Shown here piece after piece: positions 8,562-17,295 of a DNA stretch of 64,000 bases (positions are counted from its first letter, which is position 1; the number at the start of each line of letters is the position of its first letter). The notes beneath the pieces were generated by a model. It was not told the DNA's origin and made no database searches. It saw only the letters and a list, made by a program, of their open reading frames with translations. Where the stretch lies: positions 2,108,001 through 2,172,000 of the forward strand of contig NZ_LT629700.1 of assembly GCF_900103625.1 (NCBI RefSeq), in the 5' to 3' direction. The DNA is from Corynebacterium mycetoides (GTDB lineage: Bacteria > Actinomycetota > Actinomycetes > Mycobacteriales > Mycobacteriaceae). Made by a program: the position numbers and the translations under genes.

Positions 8562-9382
8562 TAGCCCTTGACACCGCCGGCGGTCAGGCCCGAGACGATG
8601 CGGCGCTGGAACACGAGCACCATGATGATCAGCGGCACCGTGACCAGGGAACCGGCGGCCATGATCGACGCGTAGGGGTACTCGAACGCGCTGGGCCCCG
8701 AGAAACGCGCGATGGCCACGGTGACCGGCTCGGTCGCGGTCGTGGAAAGCTGGCGGGCCAGCATGAACTCGTTCCAGGTGGTGATGAACGCCAGGATCGC
8801 GGTGGTGAAAATCGCCGGCGCCGCCAAGGGCAGAAGTACGAGGCGGAAAGCCTGGCCGCGAGAGGCGCCGTCGACACGCGCGGCCTGCTCGAGCTCCCAC
8901 GGCAGCTGCTGGAAAAACGAGATGAGGGTGTAGATGGTAAGCGGCAGGGCGAAGGAGATGTTCGGGATGATCATGGCGCGGTAGGTGCCAATCCAGTCGA
9001 GGTCGCCGAACAGCTGGAAGAGGGGGGTGACCAGGGCGATGCCCGGGAACATCGACGCGGCCAGGATGATGCCGGTGACGATGCCCTTGCCGGGGAAGTC
9101 CAGGCGCGCGATCGCGTAGGCGGTGAACACTCCCACGGCCACCGCGATGGCGGTGGTGGACAGCGAGATGATCAGGGAGTTGCCGATCGCGCCCAGGAAG
9201 TCATTTCCCTTGTCGGTGGCTAGGGCGTCGCGGAAGTTTTGCAGCGTGACGTGCGTGGGCCAGGGCGTGGTGTCGAAGGTGTGCGCGCTGTCGCGCAGCG
9301 CGGTAATCAGCATCCAGTAGAACGGGGCGAGGCCCCAGAACATGATGAAGATTACGCCCAGGTAGTGGCCGAGTTTGTTCAT
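8561..9382 (-). CDS. tusG: ABC sugar (trehalose-type) transporter permease, SugB/TusG-like
   Basis: The 273-residue inner-membrane permease of the MalG group has about six hydrophobic segments and the coupling-loop motif EQAARVDGASRGQAFRLVLLPLAAP, where an ATPase docks. Its ATG overlaps the tusF stop in an ATGA junction. With TusF and the binding protein TusE it would import a glucoside; in C. glutamicum and M. tuberculosis the equivalents take up trehalose. No ATPase gene is present in the operon. Confidence 0.87.
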   Translation of the reverse strand: MNKLGHYLGVIFIMFWGLAPFYWMLITALRDSAHTFDTTPWPTHVTLQNFRDALATDKGNDFLGAIGNSLIISLSTTAIAVAVGVFTAYAIARLDFPGKGIVTGIILAASMFPGIALVTPLFQLFGDLDWIGTYRAMIIPNISFALPLTIYTLISFFQQLPWELEQAARVDGASRGQAFRLVLLPLAAPAIFTTAILAFITTWNEFMLARQLSTTATEPVTVAIARFSGPSAFEYPYASIMAAGSLVTVPLIIMVLVFQRRIVSGLTAGGVKG

Positions 9383-10395
9383 CGCCTGAACCTCCGCTTC
9401 CTTTTTTCTCGCTCGACCTGGCCGACGTTGGCCCCCAAGAACCGGATCATGATGAAGGCGACGGCGAAGATGAGCAGGAATATCAAGGTCGACAGTGCCG
9501 AGGCGGAGTTGAAGTTGCCCTGGCGCATGTCCTCGACCACCAGCTGCGAGATCGTGGCGGTCGGGGAGTTGGACGAGCCCGAGATCATGATCACGGGCAG
9601 GTCGTACATCCGCAGCGCGTCCAAGGTGCGGAACAGCACCGCCACCATGAGCGCGGGGCGCACCAGCGGCAGGGTGATCCGGGTGAACTGCTGCCAGCGG
9701 GACGCGCCGTCGACACGCGCGGCCTCGTACACCTCGCGCGGGATCATCTGCAGGCCGGCGAGGATGAGCAGCGCCATGAACGGCGCCGTCTTCCACACGT
9801 CCGCGACGATGACGGCCGCGCGCGCGGCCCACGGGTCCGTCGTCCACGCGATGTCCGTCCCCAGCAGCGAGTTGACGATGCCGGCGGGGGCGAACATGAA
9901 CTGCCACAGCTTGGCCGTCACCGCGGTGGGGATCGCCCACGGGATGAGGACTGCCGCGCGGATGAGCGCCCGCCCGCGGGATTCCGTGTTCATGATCAAA
10001 GCCATGATCATGCCCAACACGGTCTCCAGCAGCACCGTGACCACGGTAAAGAACAGTGTGATGCGCACGGCCGGCCAGAAGTCCGTGGACAGCACTCCGG
10101 GCGGGCACGTGCCGACGACCCCGGAAGGCGACATGCACCGGTTGGTGAGCCAGTACAGGTAATTTTCGAGCCCGGCGAAGCCGCCGTCGGTAAACACGCC
10201 GGTGGCCGGGTCGAGACGCCGGTTGCCCTGGAACGACAGGTAAATGGCGCGGATGATCGGGTAGCCGATCACCACCGCCAGCACGGCCATGGCCGGGGCG
10301 ACGAGCAGCGCCGCCTGGCCGGTGTCGCGCTTCAGCGCCCTCGAGCGCGACGGGGAATCTCCGTGTACTGAATCTCTGTGTACTGCAGTTGTCAT
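9379..10395 (-). CDS. tusF: ABC sugar (trehalose-type) transporter permease, SugA/TusF-like
   Basis: The 338-residue permease of the MalF group has a basic N-terminus, a first helix near residues 29-50, a periplasmic loop with Cys residues (TNRCMSPSG, VGTCPPG), then five further helices. The EAA loop reads EAARVDGASRWQQFTRITLPLVRP. The ATG at 10395 has a GAGAAGG ribosome site at proper spacing, whereas a GTG at 10401 would overlap that site. It lies 44 bp after tusE and overlaps tusG by 4 bp. Confidence 0.87.
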   Translation of the reverse strand: MTTAVHRDSVHGDSPSRSRALKRDTGQAALLVAPAMAVLAVVIGYPIIRAIYLSFQGNRRLDPATGVFTDGGFAGLENYLYWLTNRCMSPSGVVGTCPPGVLSTDFWPAVRITLFFTVVTVLLETVLGMIMALIMNTESRGRALIRAAVLIPWAIPTAVTAKLWQFMFAPAGIVNSLLGTDIAWTTDPWAARAAVIVADVWKTAPFMALLILAGLQMIPREVYEAARVDGASRWQQFTRITLPLVRPALMVAVLFRTLDALRMYDLPVIMISGSSNSPTATISQLVVEDMRQGNFNSASALSTLIFLLIFAVAFIMIRFLGANVGQVEREKRKRRFRR

Positions 10396-10439
10396 GTGCA
10401 CCTTCTCGCGGAAGCGCGCGCCGCGCGCCGGATGCCGGG

Positions 10440-11729
10440 TTAGGAGGCCTGGCGGATGGCGGCGGCCATGTCGCGGGTGGCGTCGTCGACGCTCTTGCCC
10501 GCCGTCAGGGCCGCGTACGCGTTGTCCTGGATGGCCTTAGAAATGGCCGGGTAGAACGGGGAGACCGGGCGCGGCTTCGCGTTCTCCAGGGACTGCTTCA
10601 GGGCCGGCAGGTACGGGTGCTCCTGGATCAGGGCCTCGTCGTCGTAGATGGAGGCGAGGACCGGCGGGAAGGACGCCTCGGCGAAGGAGAGCTGGTTTTC
10701 CTCGTTGATGATGAACTCGATGAAGTCGCGCGCGGTCGCCTTGTTCTCCGAGTTGACGTTGATGCCGTTGTTGTAGCCGCCGAGGGTGGACACGCCGATA
10801 CCGTCCTTGCCCACCAGGGGCTGGACCTCGAAGTTCAGTCCCTTCTCCGCCGCGTTCGAGTACATGTACGGCCAGTTGATGGCAAACGCGGTCTTGCCCT
10901 CGGTGAACGCGAGGTTCGTCTCCTCCTCGGTCGCCGCGGTGGAGGACTCCGCAATGGTGTGGTCGGCGTAAGCGTCGACAAGCGCCTGCAGGCCCTCCTT
11001 GGCCTCAGCAGACTCGACGGTCGGCTCGCCGTTGTCGTCGAGCACCTCGCCACCCCAGCCGTTGATGAAGCCGAGCGCGTTCACGGTCAGGCCCTCGTAC
11101 TGCTTGAGCTGGGTGGTCAGGCAGTCGGCGTCCTGGACGGCCTCGCACGCGGAGCGGACATCGTCGAACGTGTCCGGCGCGTCCGCGACCAGGTCCGTGT
11201 TGCGGAACAGCAGCTGGCCGTTGGTGTTCTGCGGGAGCGCGTAGAGCGTGTTGTTGTAGGTGGCGGACTCCACGGTCGCGTCCAGCAGCCCGGAAGTGTC
11301 CACCGCGAGGTCACCCTCGAGCGGGGCGAGCCACTGGTTGGCGGCGAAGTCGGCCGTCCACACGACGTCGAGCGCCATGACGTCGTAGTCCGAGTTGCCG
11401 GCCTGCAGGGACTGCACCAGGGTGTCGCGCTGGTCGTCGGCCTCGCCGGCGAGCTCGTTGAGTGTGACCTGCTCGTCCGGGTGCTCAGCATTCCACTTGT
11501 CGATGATCGGAATGATCTTGTCCGTGTCGTTGCGGCCCATGGCGAACGTGATCGGGCCGCGGCCCTGCCCCTCGCCGTTGGCAGCGCCGTTACCAGCGCC
11601 CGCCGCCGTGGACTGCGCCGAGGTCCCGGAGGCGGGCTCGGAGCTGTCGGAGCCGCAGGCGACAAGCGTCGCGGAGCCCAGGGCGGCGACGCAGAGCGCT
11701 GCGCCGATCGTGCGGAACGAAGTGTTCAT
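10440..11729 (-). CDS. tusE: Sugar-binding lipoprotein of the ABC transporter, LpqY/TusE-like
   Basis: The 429-residue substrate-binding protein has a lipoprotein signal peptide with lipobox LVAC (Cys25). A linker rich in Ser, Ala and Gly follows, then the family-1 solute-binding fold (ITFAMGRND; YDVMALDVVWTADFA; YALPQNTNGQLLFRN). It would be tethered to the outer face of the membrane and hand sugar to TusF/TusG. An AAAGGTG ribosome site lies 7 bp before the ATG at 11729. By synteny the ligand is probably trehalose, which corynebacteria recycle from mycolic acid metabolism. Confidence 0.87.
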   Translation of the reverse strand: MNTSFRTIGAALCVAALGSATLVACGSDSSEPASGTSAQSTAAGAGNGAANGEGQGRGPITFAMGRNDTDKIIPIIDKWNAEHPDEQVTLNELAGEADDQRDTLVQSLQAGNSDYDVMALDVVWTADFAANQWLAPLEGDLAVDTSGLLDATVESATYNNTLYALPQNTNGQLLFRNTDLVADAPDTFDDVRSACEAVQDADCLTTQLKQYEGLTVNALGFINGWGGEVLDDNGEPTVESAEAKEGLQALVDAYADHTIAESSTAATEEETNLAFTEGKTAFAINWPYMYSNAAEKGLNFEVQPLVGKDGIGVSTLGGYNNGINVNSENKATARDFIEFIINEENQLSFAEASFPPVLASIYDDEALIQEHPYLPALKQSLENAKPRPVSPFYPAISKAIQDNAYAALTAGKSVDDATRDMAAAIRQAS

Positions 11730-11805
11730 AACTGGCACCTTTCTAAATGAGTGGTGCCTTCAATGTAGTAACCGGATGCGTAGGAGAGGGAAAGAATCTG
11801 TAACG

Positions 11806-11822
11806 ACCCCCATAACGGGGGT
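11806..11822. promoter_or_regulatory. Hairpin upstream of the tus operon
   Basis: ACCCCC (11806-11811) and GGGGGT (11817-11822) form a 6-bp stem with a 5-nt loop in the 128-bp gap between the TIGR03089 gene and tusE. It has no T-run, so it is either a weak end signal of the upstream gene or a binding site ahead of the tusE promoter (possible -10 TACATT near 11765). Confidence 0.35.
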
Positions 11823-11857
11823 GAGTGATGTCCGAATCGGGCACGGAGCGTGGTTAC

Positions 11858-12523
11858 TTAACCATGAGTTAGGAAGTGCGTAACGTTCTCCTTGTCCGCG
11901 ATGGCGCGCAACCTCTCCGCAGACGCCATTCCTGCGACCACGACGACGGACCCGTCCGCCGCAAGCGGAGCGAGGATGCGCTTTTCGATGTCCTCGCGCC
12001 CTCGCCAGGCGTCCGCCAGGTAACGGTGCGGGCCGAGGTCCGCGTCGGCCCAGCGGCCGAGGTCCGGGGAGTCCCCGAAATAGGTGTCGCCGTAAAAGCG
12101 GACTGTCGGTCCGAAGTCCACCGTGCCTTCCGGCAGCTCGCCCCCGGATTCGACCACGCCGCGCCCGAACGGGTCGGCGGAGACCACCACAACGTCGGGT
12201 ATGCCCGACCACGCCTGCGCCCCGTCCATCGTGGTGAAGACGAGGTCGGGGGTTGCGCCTTCGGGGGCGTCGAAAAGCGGCGTGCGGGAAGAGTTGTAGG
12301 TGCCGAGGGCGATGACCGCGGCCTGCCAGGACACGGGAAGGTCCAGCAGGATCACCGCGTCGGGTTCGAGCTCGAACTCCTCGTCGAGCATGTTGGCGAC
12401 CTTGCACGCCCAGTTGTCCAGCGTGAGGGCGGAAAACTCCATGCGGGTTCCCGCCACCTCGTCGTACACGGTGAGGCGGGGGCCGGCGGGGTTGGTCGCC
12501 AGAAGCGGTGCCATGATGCTCAT
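11858..12523 (-). CDS. TIGR03089 family protein (AMP-binding-enzyme-like)
   Basis: The 221-residue protein resembles the N-terminal part of adenylate-forming enzymes (RLTVYDEVAGTRMEFSALTLDNWACKVANML...). It lacks the phosphate-binding and catalytic motifs of the full enzymes. That layout is the TIGR03089 family, restricted to actinobacteria and of unknown function. The start at 12523 is supported by -10 TAGTAT (12537-12532) ending 8 nt upstream. It neighbours lcpA, as in related genomes. Confidence 0.8.
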   Translation of the reverse strand: MSIMAPLLATNPAGPRLTVYDEVAGTRMEFSALTLDNWACKVANMLDEEFELEPDAVILLDLPVSWQAAVIALGTYNSSRTPLFDAPEGATPDLVFTTMDGAQAWSGIPDVVVVSADPFGRGVVESGGELPEGTVDFGPTVRFYGDTYFGDSPDLGRWADADLGPHRYLADAWRGREDIEKRILAPLAADGSVVVVAGMASAERLRAIADKENVTHFLTHG

Positions 12524-12549
12524 GGCCGCCCATACTAGGTACAGTTCGC

Positions 12550-14166
12550 TTAATTCACGCAGCGCGGGCCGTCGCCGCCGGCGTTGATTTCGGGGGCGAC
12601 CTGTGCCGCGCCGAAGTCCGCGCCCGGCGTGCCCACGGTGTCATCCACGGACGGCTGCTGCGGGGCCGACGTCACCGGCGCGGACGACGGGCCCGCGTAA
12701 TCGTCGGAGATGACCACGATGAGGCTTGTGGGCTCGAGGCCCGAGTTGGAGGTGACCGGCAGCCCGCCAAGCATCTCCGCGAGCGCGAGCGCCGCGGGAT
12801 CCTGCGGGTCCAGCGCCACAACCTGGCTGGAGGAGTACACCCCCGGCAGCGCGTTGGAGACGTCTGCCACGGTGGCGCCGTGCTCCTGCAGCCACCCGGC
12901 AACCCCGGCCGCCTGGCCTGTTTCCCCGGTGGCGTTCAGGGCGAAGACGTTGTAGCCGGCCAGAGGGGAAGCCTCACCCCCACCGCCCCCGGATTCGGGC
13001 GCCTCCTCGGAGGCGGGCGGGTGAGATGTCGCCGGGTCTTCTGGCGGGCGGGCCACGTCGTCCATGAACTGGTGTACCTGGGCCACGTCGACCGTGATGA
13101 TGGACTCGCCGTGGTCGCCCACGCCGTCCACCGAGGTCACCGGGATGGTGGTGAACGTGACGTCGCCTCCTGCCAGCCCGGACATTTGCTGCGCGAAGCG
13201 GGTGATGTCCCAGCCCTCGTCGAGGGTGACGGAGCGCTCCGCGGCGCTCGACAGCTCGCGCAGCTTTGCGGGGTTGGTCAGGGTTCCCGCCGAGAGCATC
13301 TTCTGCACCAGTGAGGCCATGTACACCTGCTGGCGCACAATCCGGTCGAGGTCGCCCCGGGGCAGGTCGTGGCGCTGCCGGACGAACGACAGCGCCTGGG
13401 CCCCGTTCAGGGTCTGCTCGCCGGCGGGGAAGCTCGCGCCGGACAGCGGCTCGTCCACCGGCTCGTTGAGGCAGACGTCGACGCCGCCGACGGCGTCGGT
13501 AAGCAGGGCGAAGCCGAGCAGGCCCACCTGCGCGAAGTGGTCCACGTCCACGCCGGTGAGGGAGGCGACGGCGTCGATCAGGCCCTCCTGCCCGGCGCGG
13601 GCGACCTGCTGCTCCAACGAGGGGCCGTCTTTGAGCCCCGCGTCCGTAAGCTCCTCGCGCTTCTGTTCGGCGTGGGCCGCGTAGACGCCGTTGATCTTCA
13701 TGTTGCCGAACTCGTCGTGGTGGATGTAGGTGTCGCGCGGGATGGACACCGCGGTGGCCCTCGACCCGTCCTCGGGAATGCGGATCACCATGATCGTGTC
13801 CGTGTTGATTTCCCCCTCGGCGACGCCGGCGTTCAGACGGGCCAGTTCCTCCTCGCTCAGGGGGTTGCCCTGCGCGTCCGTGCGCGAGTCCGACCCGACG
13901 AGCAGGATGTCCACGGCGCCGTCGAGCGGGTCGACGCCACCCTTGCCCTCAAGCTGCAGCTCGGAGGCGCTCAGCGAGCCGCCGAGGCGGCCTACGGAGA
14001 AGTAGCCGATTCCCGACACCGCGAGGACGATCGCCGAGGCGAACGCGATAAATCCCTTGGCCACGGGGTGGCCCACCTGCGAGAGATCCCTTGTGCGCGA
14101 TGGGGCGGCCTGGATGTCGCGGGCGCGCCGCATGTTCCGCCGCGGGGTTCGGGAGTAGTCGGTCAC
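12550..14166 (-). CDS. lcpA: LytR-CpsA-Psr (LCP) cell-wall ligase with LytR_C domain
   Basis: LCP proteins move arabinogalactan from a lipid carrier onto peptidoglycan outside the membrane. The 538-residue protein has one N-terminal membrane helix (about residues 38-57). The LCP catalytic domain follows (ILLVGSDSRTD, the Arg/Asp-rich AVSIPRDTYI, the lipid-binding SFVRQRHDLPRGDLDRIVRQQ). A Gly/Glu linker and a C-terminal LytR_C domain (YNVFALNATGETGQAAGVAGWLQE) complete it. -10 TATACT (14180-14175) ends 8 nt before the GTG at 14166. It is divergent from wbbL, which makes the linker sugar that this ligase attaches. Confidence 0.93.
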   Translation of the reverse strand: MTDYSRTPRRNMRRARDIQAAPSRTRDLSQVGHPVAKGFIAFASAIVLAVSGIGYFSVGRLGGSLSASELQLEGKGGVDPLDGAVDILLVGSDSRTDAQGNPLSEEELARLNAGVAEGEINTDTIMVIRIPEDGSRATAVSIPRDTYIHHDEFGNMKINGVYAAHAEQKREELTDAGLKDGPSLEQQVARAGQEGLIDAVASLTGVDVDHFAQVGLLGFALLTDAVGGVDVCLNEPVDEPLSGASFPAGEQTLNGAQALSFVRQRHDLPRGDLDRIVRQQVYMASLVQKMLSAGTLTNPAKLRELSSAAERSVTLDEGWDITRFAQQMSGLAGGDVTFTTIPVTSVDGVGDHGESIITVDVAQVHQFMDDVARPPEDPATSHPPASEEAPESGGGGGEASPLAGYNVFALNATGETGQAAGVAGWLQEHGATVADVSNALPGVYSSSQVVALDPQDPAALALAEMLGGLPVTSNSGLEPTSLIVVISDDYAGPSSAPVTSAPQQPSVDDTVGTPGADFGAAQVAPEINAGGDGPRCVN

Positions 14167-14174
14167 AGGTGCGG

Positions 14175-14264
14175 AGTATACGACATGCGCCTTTGTATCC
14201 CCTCCATATCTTGAGGTGCGTCCGTGTGCCGCAACCTGTCTCGCGCGGCCCGGCTGACTAGGCT
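14175..14264. promoter_or_regulatory. Divergent leaderless promoters of lcpA and wbbL
   Basis: Minus-strand -10 TATACT (14180-14175) serves lcpA, and plus-strand -10 TAGGCT (14259-14264) serves wbbL. Each lies 8-9 nt from its start codon. The 107-bp gap between the two genes holds both promoters, so arabinogalactan-linker synthesis and attachment could be jointly controlled. Confidence 0.6.
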
Positions 14265-14273
14265 GTGCGCATT

Positions 14274-15155
14274 GTGACTAAACATCCCTCTCCGTTGGCG
14301 GTCATCACGGTGACGTACTCGCCGGGGCGCCACCTCGAAGCGCTGGCCGATTCGCTGGACACGGCGACGGCGGACGCGTTCGCCCTCGTGTGCGCCGACA
14401 ACGGCTCCACCGACGGCGCGCCCGAGGCGCTGGCCGCCGCGCGCGGTGACGTCGAGGTGTTCTCCACGGGTGGAAACATCGGGTACGGCGCGGCGATCAA
14501 CGCCGCGGTCAGGCGTCTGCGGGGGCGCAGGCTCGCGGGCGAGATCAACGGCGAATACTTCCTCATCACTAACCCCGATGTCCGCTTCACCCCCGGATCC
14601 ATCGACGAGTTGGCAGCCTGCCTGACGCGGGAGCCGGCGGCGGGCGCGGCGGGCCCGCGGATCGAGGAGGAGGACGGCTCCGCCTACCCCAGCGCCCGCC
14701 AGGTTCCCGGCCTGCTCACGGGCAGCGGCCACGCGCTGCTTTCCGACGTCTGGCCCAACAATCCGTTTACCGCCGCGTACCGCGCCAACAACGACATGAA
14801 CGTCCAGCGCGCCGCTGGCTGGCTCTCGGGCGCCTGCCTGCTCGTGCGGTGGGAAGCCTTCGAGGCGGTCGGCGGGTTCGACGAGCGCTATTTCATGTAC
14901 CTGGAGGACGTCGACTTCGGGGACCGGCTCAGCCGCGCCGGTTGGGACAATTTGTACTGCCCGTCGGCGGTGATCAAGCACGACCAGGGCCACGTGGCGG
15001 GCAAGCACACGCGTGTCACGGTGCCCGCGCACCACAAGTCCGCGTACCGTTTCCAGGCGGACAGGCACCCCGCGTGGTGGCAGGCACCACTGCGCTGGGC
15101 GCTGTGGCTTGGACTGCAGGTGCGCGGCACGATTCAGCTGACGAAAGGTTCTTGA
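14274..15155 (+). CDS. wbbL: Rhamnosyltransferase for the arabinogalactan linker (WbbL-like)
   Basis: WbbL adds rhamnose from dTDP-rhamnose to GlcNAc-diphosphate-decaprenol, building the linker between arabinogalactan and peptidoglycan at the inner membrane face. The 293-residue GT-2 protein shows VITVTYSPGRHL, the nucleotide-binding CADNGSTDGAPEAL, the NIGYGAAIN turn, the NPDVRFTPGSI segment and the acceptor region GGFDERYFMYLEDVDFGDRL. I chose GTG 14274 because -10 TAGGCT ends 9 nt before it; GTG 14265 would touch the hexamer. manC follows 6 bp later. Confidence 0.9.
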   Translation: MTKHPSPLAVITVTYSPGRHLEALADSLDTATADAFALVCADNGSTDGAPEALAAARGDVEVFSTGGNIGYGAAINAAVRRLRGRRLAGEINGEYFLITNPDVRFTPGSIDELAACLTREPAAGAAGPRIEEEDGSAYPSARQVPGLLTGSGHALLSDVWPNNPFTAAYRANNDMNVQRAAGWLSGACLLVRWEAFEAVGGFDERYFMYLEDVDFGDRLSRAGWDNLYCPSAVIKHDQGHVAGKHTRVTVPAHHKSAYRFQADRHPAWWQAPLRWALWLGLQVRGTIQLTKGS

Positions 15156-15161
15156 CAAGCT

Positions 15162-16241
15162 ATGACAGACCCAGCGAGCACGGACGCGGTCATTCTGGTC
15201 GGCGGACGCGGCACGAGGCTGCGGCCGCTCACCGTGTCGACGCCCAAGCCCATGCTGCCCACGGCGGGATTTCCCTTCCTCAGCCACCTTCTCGCGCGGA
15301 TCCGCGCCGCGGGCATGCGGCACGTGGTGCTGGGCACGTCGTTCAAGGCGGAGGTGTTCGAGTCGTACTTCGGCGACGGCTCCGAGTGGGGCCTCGTGAT
15401 CGACTACGTGGTGGAAGAGGAGGCGCTGGGCACCGGCGGCGCGATCCGTAACGTGTTGCCCAAGCTGCGCCACGACAACGCGATGGTGTTCAACGGCGAC
15501 GTGCTCTCCGGGGCGAATCTGACCGAGATCCTCGCAACGCACGTGGAGAAGGACGCCGACGTCACGCTGCATCTGGTCCGGGTGCAGGACCCGCGGGCAT
15601 TCGGCTGCGTGCCGACGGACGCTGACGGCAACGTCTTGGAGTTCCTGGAGAAGACGCCCGACCCGCCGACCGACCAGATCAACGCCGGCTGCTACGTGTT
15701 CAAGCGTTCCGTGATCGAGCAGATTCCGGAAGGCCGGGTCGTCTCCGTCGAGCGCGAGACGTTCCCCGGGTTGCTGTCCGCGGGCGCGAAGATCGCGGGG
15801 CACGTGGACACGTCTTACTGGCGCGATATGGGCCGCCCGGACGATTTCGTGCAGGGTTCCTCGGACTTGGTGCGCGGCATTGCGTACTCGCCCCTGCTCG
15901 AGGGCAAGACGGGCGAGGCGTTTGTGGATGACAGCGCCGGAATCGCCGGCGGCGTGATCCTCGTGGGAGGCACTGCCGTGGGCCGGGGCAGCGACATCGG
16001 GGCCGGGTGCCGCGTGGATGACAGCGTGATTTTCGATGGCGTGACCATCGAGCCGGGGGCCGTCGTGCGCGGCTCCATCATCGCGGCGGGGGTGCGTATC
16101 GGCGCGAATACCCGGATCGTGGACTGCGTGATCGGTGAGGGGGCGCAGATCGGCGCGCGCTGCGAGCTGCAGGGCGGCATGAGGGTGTGGCCGGGAGTGG
16201 TGATCCCCGATTCCGGCGTGAGGTTTACTCCCGACGCGTAG
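15162..16241 (+). CDS. manC: Mannose-1-phosphate guanylyltransferase (ManC/RmlA2-like)
   Basis: The 359-residue nucleotidyltransferase makes GDP-mannose for mannolipids and lipoglycans. It has the sugar-nucleotide signature VGGRGTRLRPLT near residues 13-24, the PKPMLPTAG loop, the FNGDVLSG metal site, and a C-terminal left-handed beta helix of Gly/Ile hexapeptides (GVILVGGTAVGRGSDIGAGCRV...). In some annotations the orthologue is called RmlA2, but the set with manB nearby favours GDP-mannose. It is in an operon with wbbL. Confidence 0.85.
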   Translation: MTDPASTDAVILVGGRGTRLRPLTVSTPKPMLPTAGFPFLSHLLARIRAAGMRHVVLGTSFKAEVFESYFGDGSEWGLVIDYVVEEEALGTGGAIRNVLPKLRHDNAMVFNGDVLSGANLTEILATHVEKDADVTLHLVRVQDPRAFGCVPTDADGNVLEFLEKTPDPPTDQINAGCYVFKRSVIEQIPEGRVVSVERETFPGLLSAGAKIAGHVDTSYWRDMGRPDDFVQGSSDLVRGIAYSPLLEGKTGEAFVDDSAGIAGGVILVGGTAVGRGSDIGAGCRVDDSVIFDGVTIEPGAVVRGSIIAAGVRIGANTRIVDCVIGEGAQIGARCELQGGMRVWPGVVIPDSGVRFTPDA

Positions 16242-16352
16242 GCGGCGCGCCGCCGCGCCGGGCGGAGCCGGGCGCATAGGTGGGTTTTATTCCCGGCCCA
16301 CCACATGTAGTACCCCCGCGCTTCACCCCCGCCATGTCTCTGGTGGTGCTAG

Positions 16353-16474
16353 TGTGACTTGTGTGACTTGCGACGTGGCTAACGCACACGTGTCGGGCCG
16401 TCATCGCCCCAAAGTGTTGCGCCTATTTAGTGGCCCAGTGTGTAATCGCAGTAGCAAACACAGTCGCAATTACA
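16353..16474. promoter_or_regulatory. Repeat-rich leader upstream of whcD
   Basis: The 269-bp gap before whcD contains a tandem 9-bp repeat TGTGACTTG (16353-16361 and 16362-16370) and an inverted repeat TGTAAT (16441-16446)/ATTACA (16469-16474). The latter is also flanked by TCGCA copies. The gene itself has a strong ribosome site (GGAGGAAGG near 16496), so unlike its neighbours it is not leaderless. These repeats are candidate regulator sites; no binding protein is identified. Confidence 0.4.
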
Positions 16475-16510
16475 GGCATGTAAGCAACCACAACGGAGGA
16501 AGGGGACGGC

Positions 16511-16810
16511 GTGGACCATTTTGCTGACAACGCCATTCTCCGTGGCGCAGCTGCGGGCGGAATGACCCTCGATGAACTTTTCGGCACCGTCGAGCAGGAG
16601 TGGCAAGATCAGGCCCTCTGCGCACAAACCGATCCCGAGGCTTTCTTCCCGGAGAAGGGTGGCTCCACCCGCGAGGCCAAGCGCATCTGCCAGGCCTGCG
16701 CCGTGAGGGACGAGTGCCTGGAGTACGCGCTCGAGCACGACGAGCGCTTCGGCATCTGGGGCGGGCTGTCCGACCGCGAGCGCCGCCGCCTGAAGAAGCA
16801 GATCGGCTAA
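16511..16810 (+). CDS. whcD: WhiB2-type iron-sulfur regulator
   Basis: The 99-residue WhiB protein carries the four cluster ligands Cys37, Cys60, Cys63 and Cys69 and the GIWGG turn (81-85). A basic tail (RERRRLKKQ) that contacts DNA follows. WhiB2/WhcD is linked to cell division and septum formation in Corynebacteriales. GTG at 16511 is supported by a strong Shine-Dalgarno. Position after wbbL-manC matches the mycobacterial and corynebacterial order. Its 3' end overlaps the convergent next gene by 4 bp. Confidence 0.93.
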   Translation: MDHFADNAILRGAAAGGMTLDELFGTVEQEWQDQALCAQTDPEAFFPEKGGSTREAKRICQACAVRDECLEYALEHDERFGIWGGLSDRERRRLKKQIG

Positions 16811-17295
16811 TAGCCGAAATCGGGGTCGAGGTCCCGGGGGTCCATATTCAAGTAGTTGGCCACGAGTGCCGTGAGAATCCACGTGAGCAACTCGTTGCGC
16901 TCCAGCACAGTTTTCGCCCGCCGTTCCACCGGCATGCGGAAGATGACAATCCGCGCCCGGGTGGGGTTGCCGTTTCTATCCACGCCGGCGGCAAGCACCC
17001 GCCCAAGGGGGACCGGGCCATCCGCGACGATGTCGTCCGGCATGAGGGAATCGGGGCGCAGCCGCATGCGCGGGATCGTGTCCACCGCTAGGTCTACCCC
17101 CGCCAGCTGCTCGAAGTACGCGTTGTGCAGGGGGGCGTAAGCCTCCAGCACCATCTGGTCGAACGCCATCTGGCGCGTCCGGTATCTGGGGACGGCGACC
17201 GGCAGCAGCGGACCACGGGGACCTCGTGACCGCCGGTCGCGCGCCGGCCGCAGGTGCAGCGGGTGCGGGGGGCGGAGAGGGTCGGGCTCGCTCAT
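16807..17295 (-). CDS. Metallopeptidase-family protein without HExxH
   Basis: The 162-residue protein corresponds by position and overall pattern to the metallopeptidase family seen next to whiB2 in actinobacteria. The C-terminal helix that carries HExxH in catalytic zincins reads RNELLTWILTALVANYL here, with no His pair, so it is probably not a peptidase. The N-terminal 40 residues are Arg/Pro-rich. -10 TATCAT (17309-17304) ends 8 nt before the ATG at 17295. Function unknown. Confidence 0.65.
   Translation of the reverse strand: MSEPDPLRPPHPLHLRPARDRRSRGPRGPLLPVAVPRYRTRQMAFDQMVLEAYAPLHNAYFEQLAGVDLAVDTIPRMRLRPDSLMPDDIVADGPVPLGRVLAAGVDRNGNPTRARIVIFRMPVERRAKTVLERNELLTWILTALVANYLNMDPRDLDPDFGY

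Noticed and set aside
14163..16277. A 704-codon minus-strand frame over wbbL and manC
   Set aside because: Shadow of two well-supported genes; contains no recognisable motif and spans their intergenic gap.
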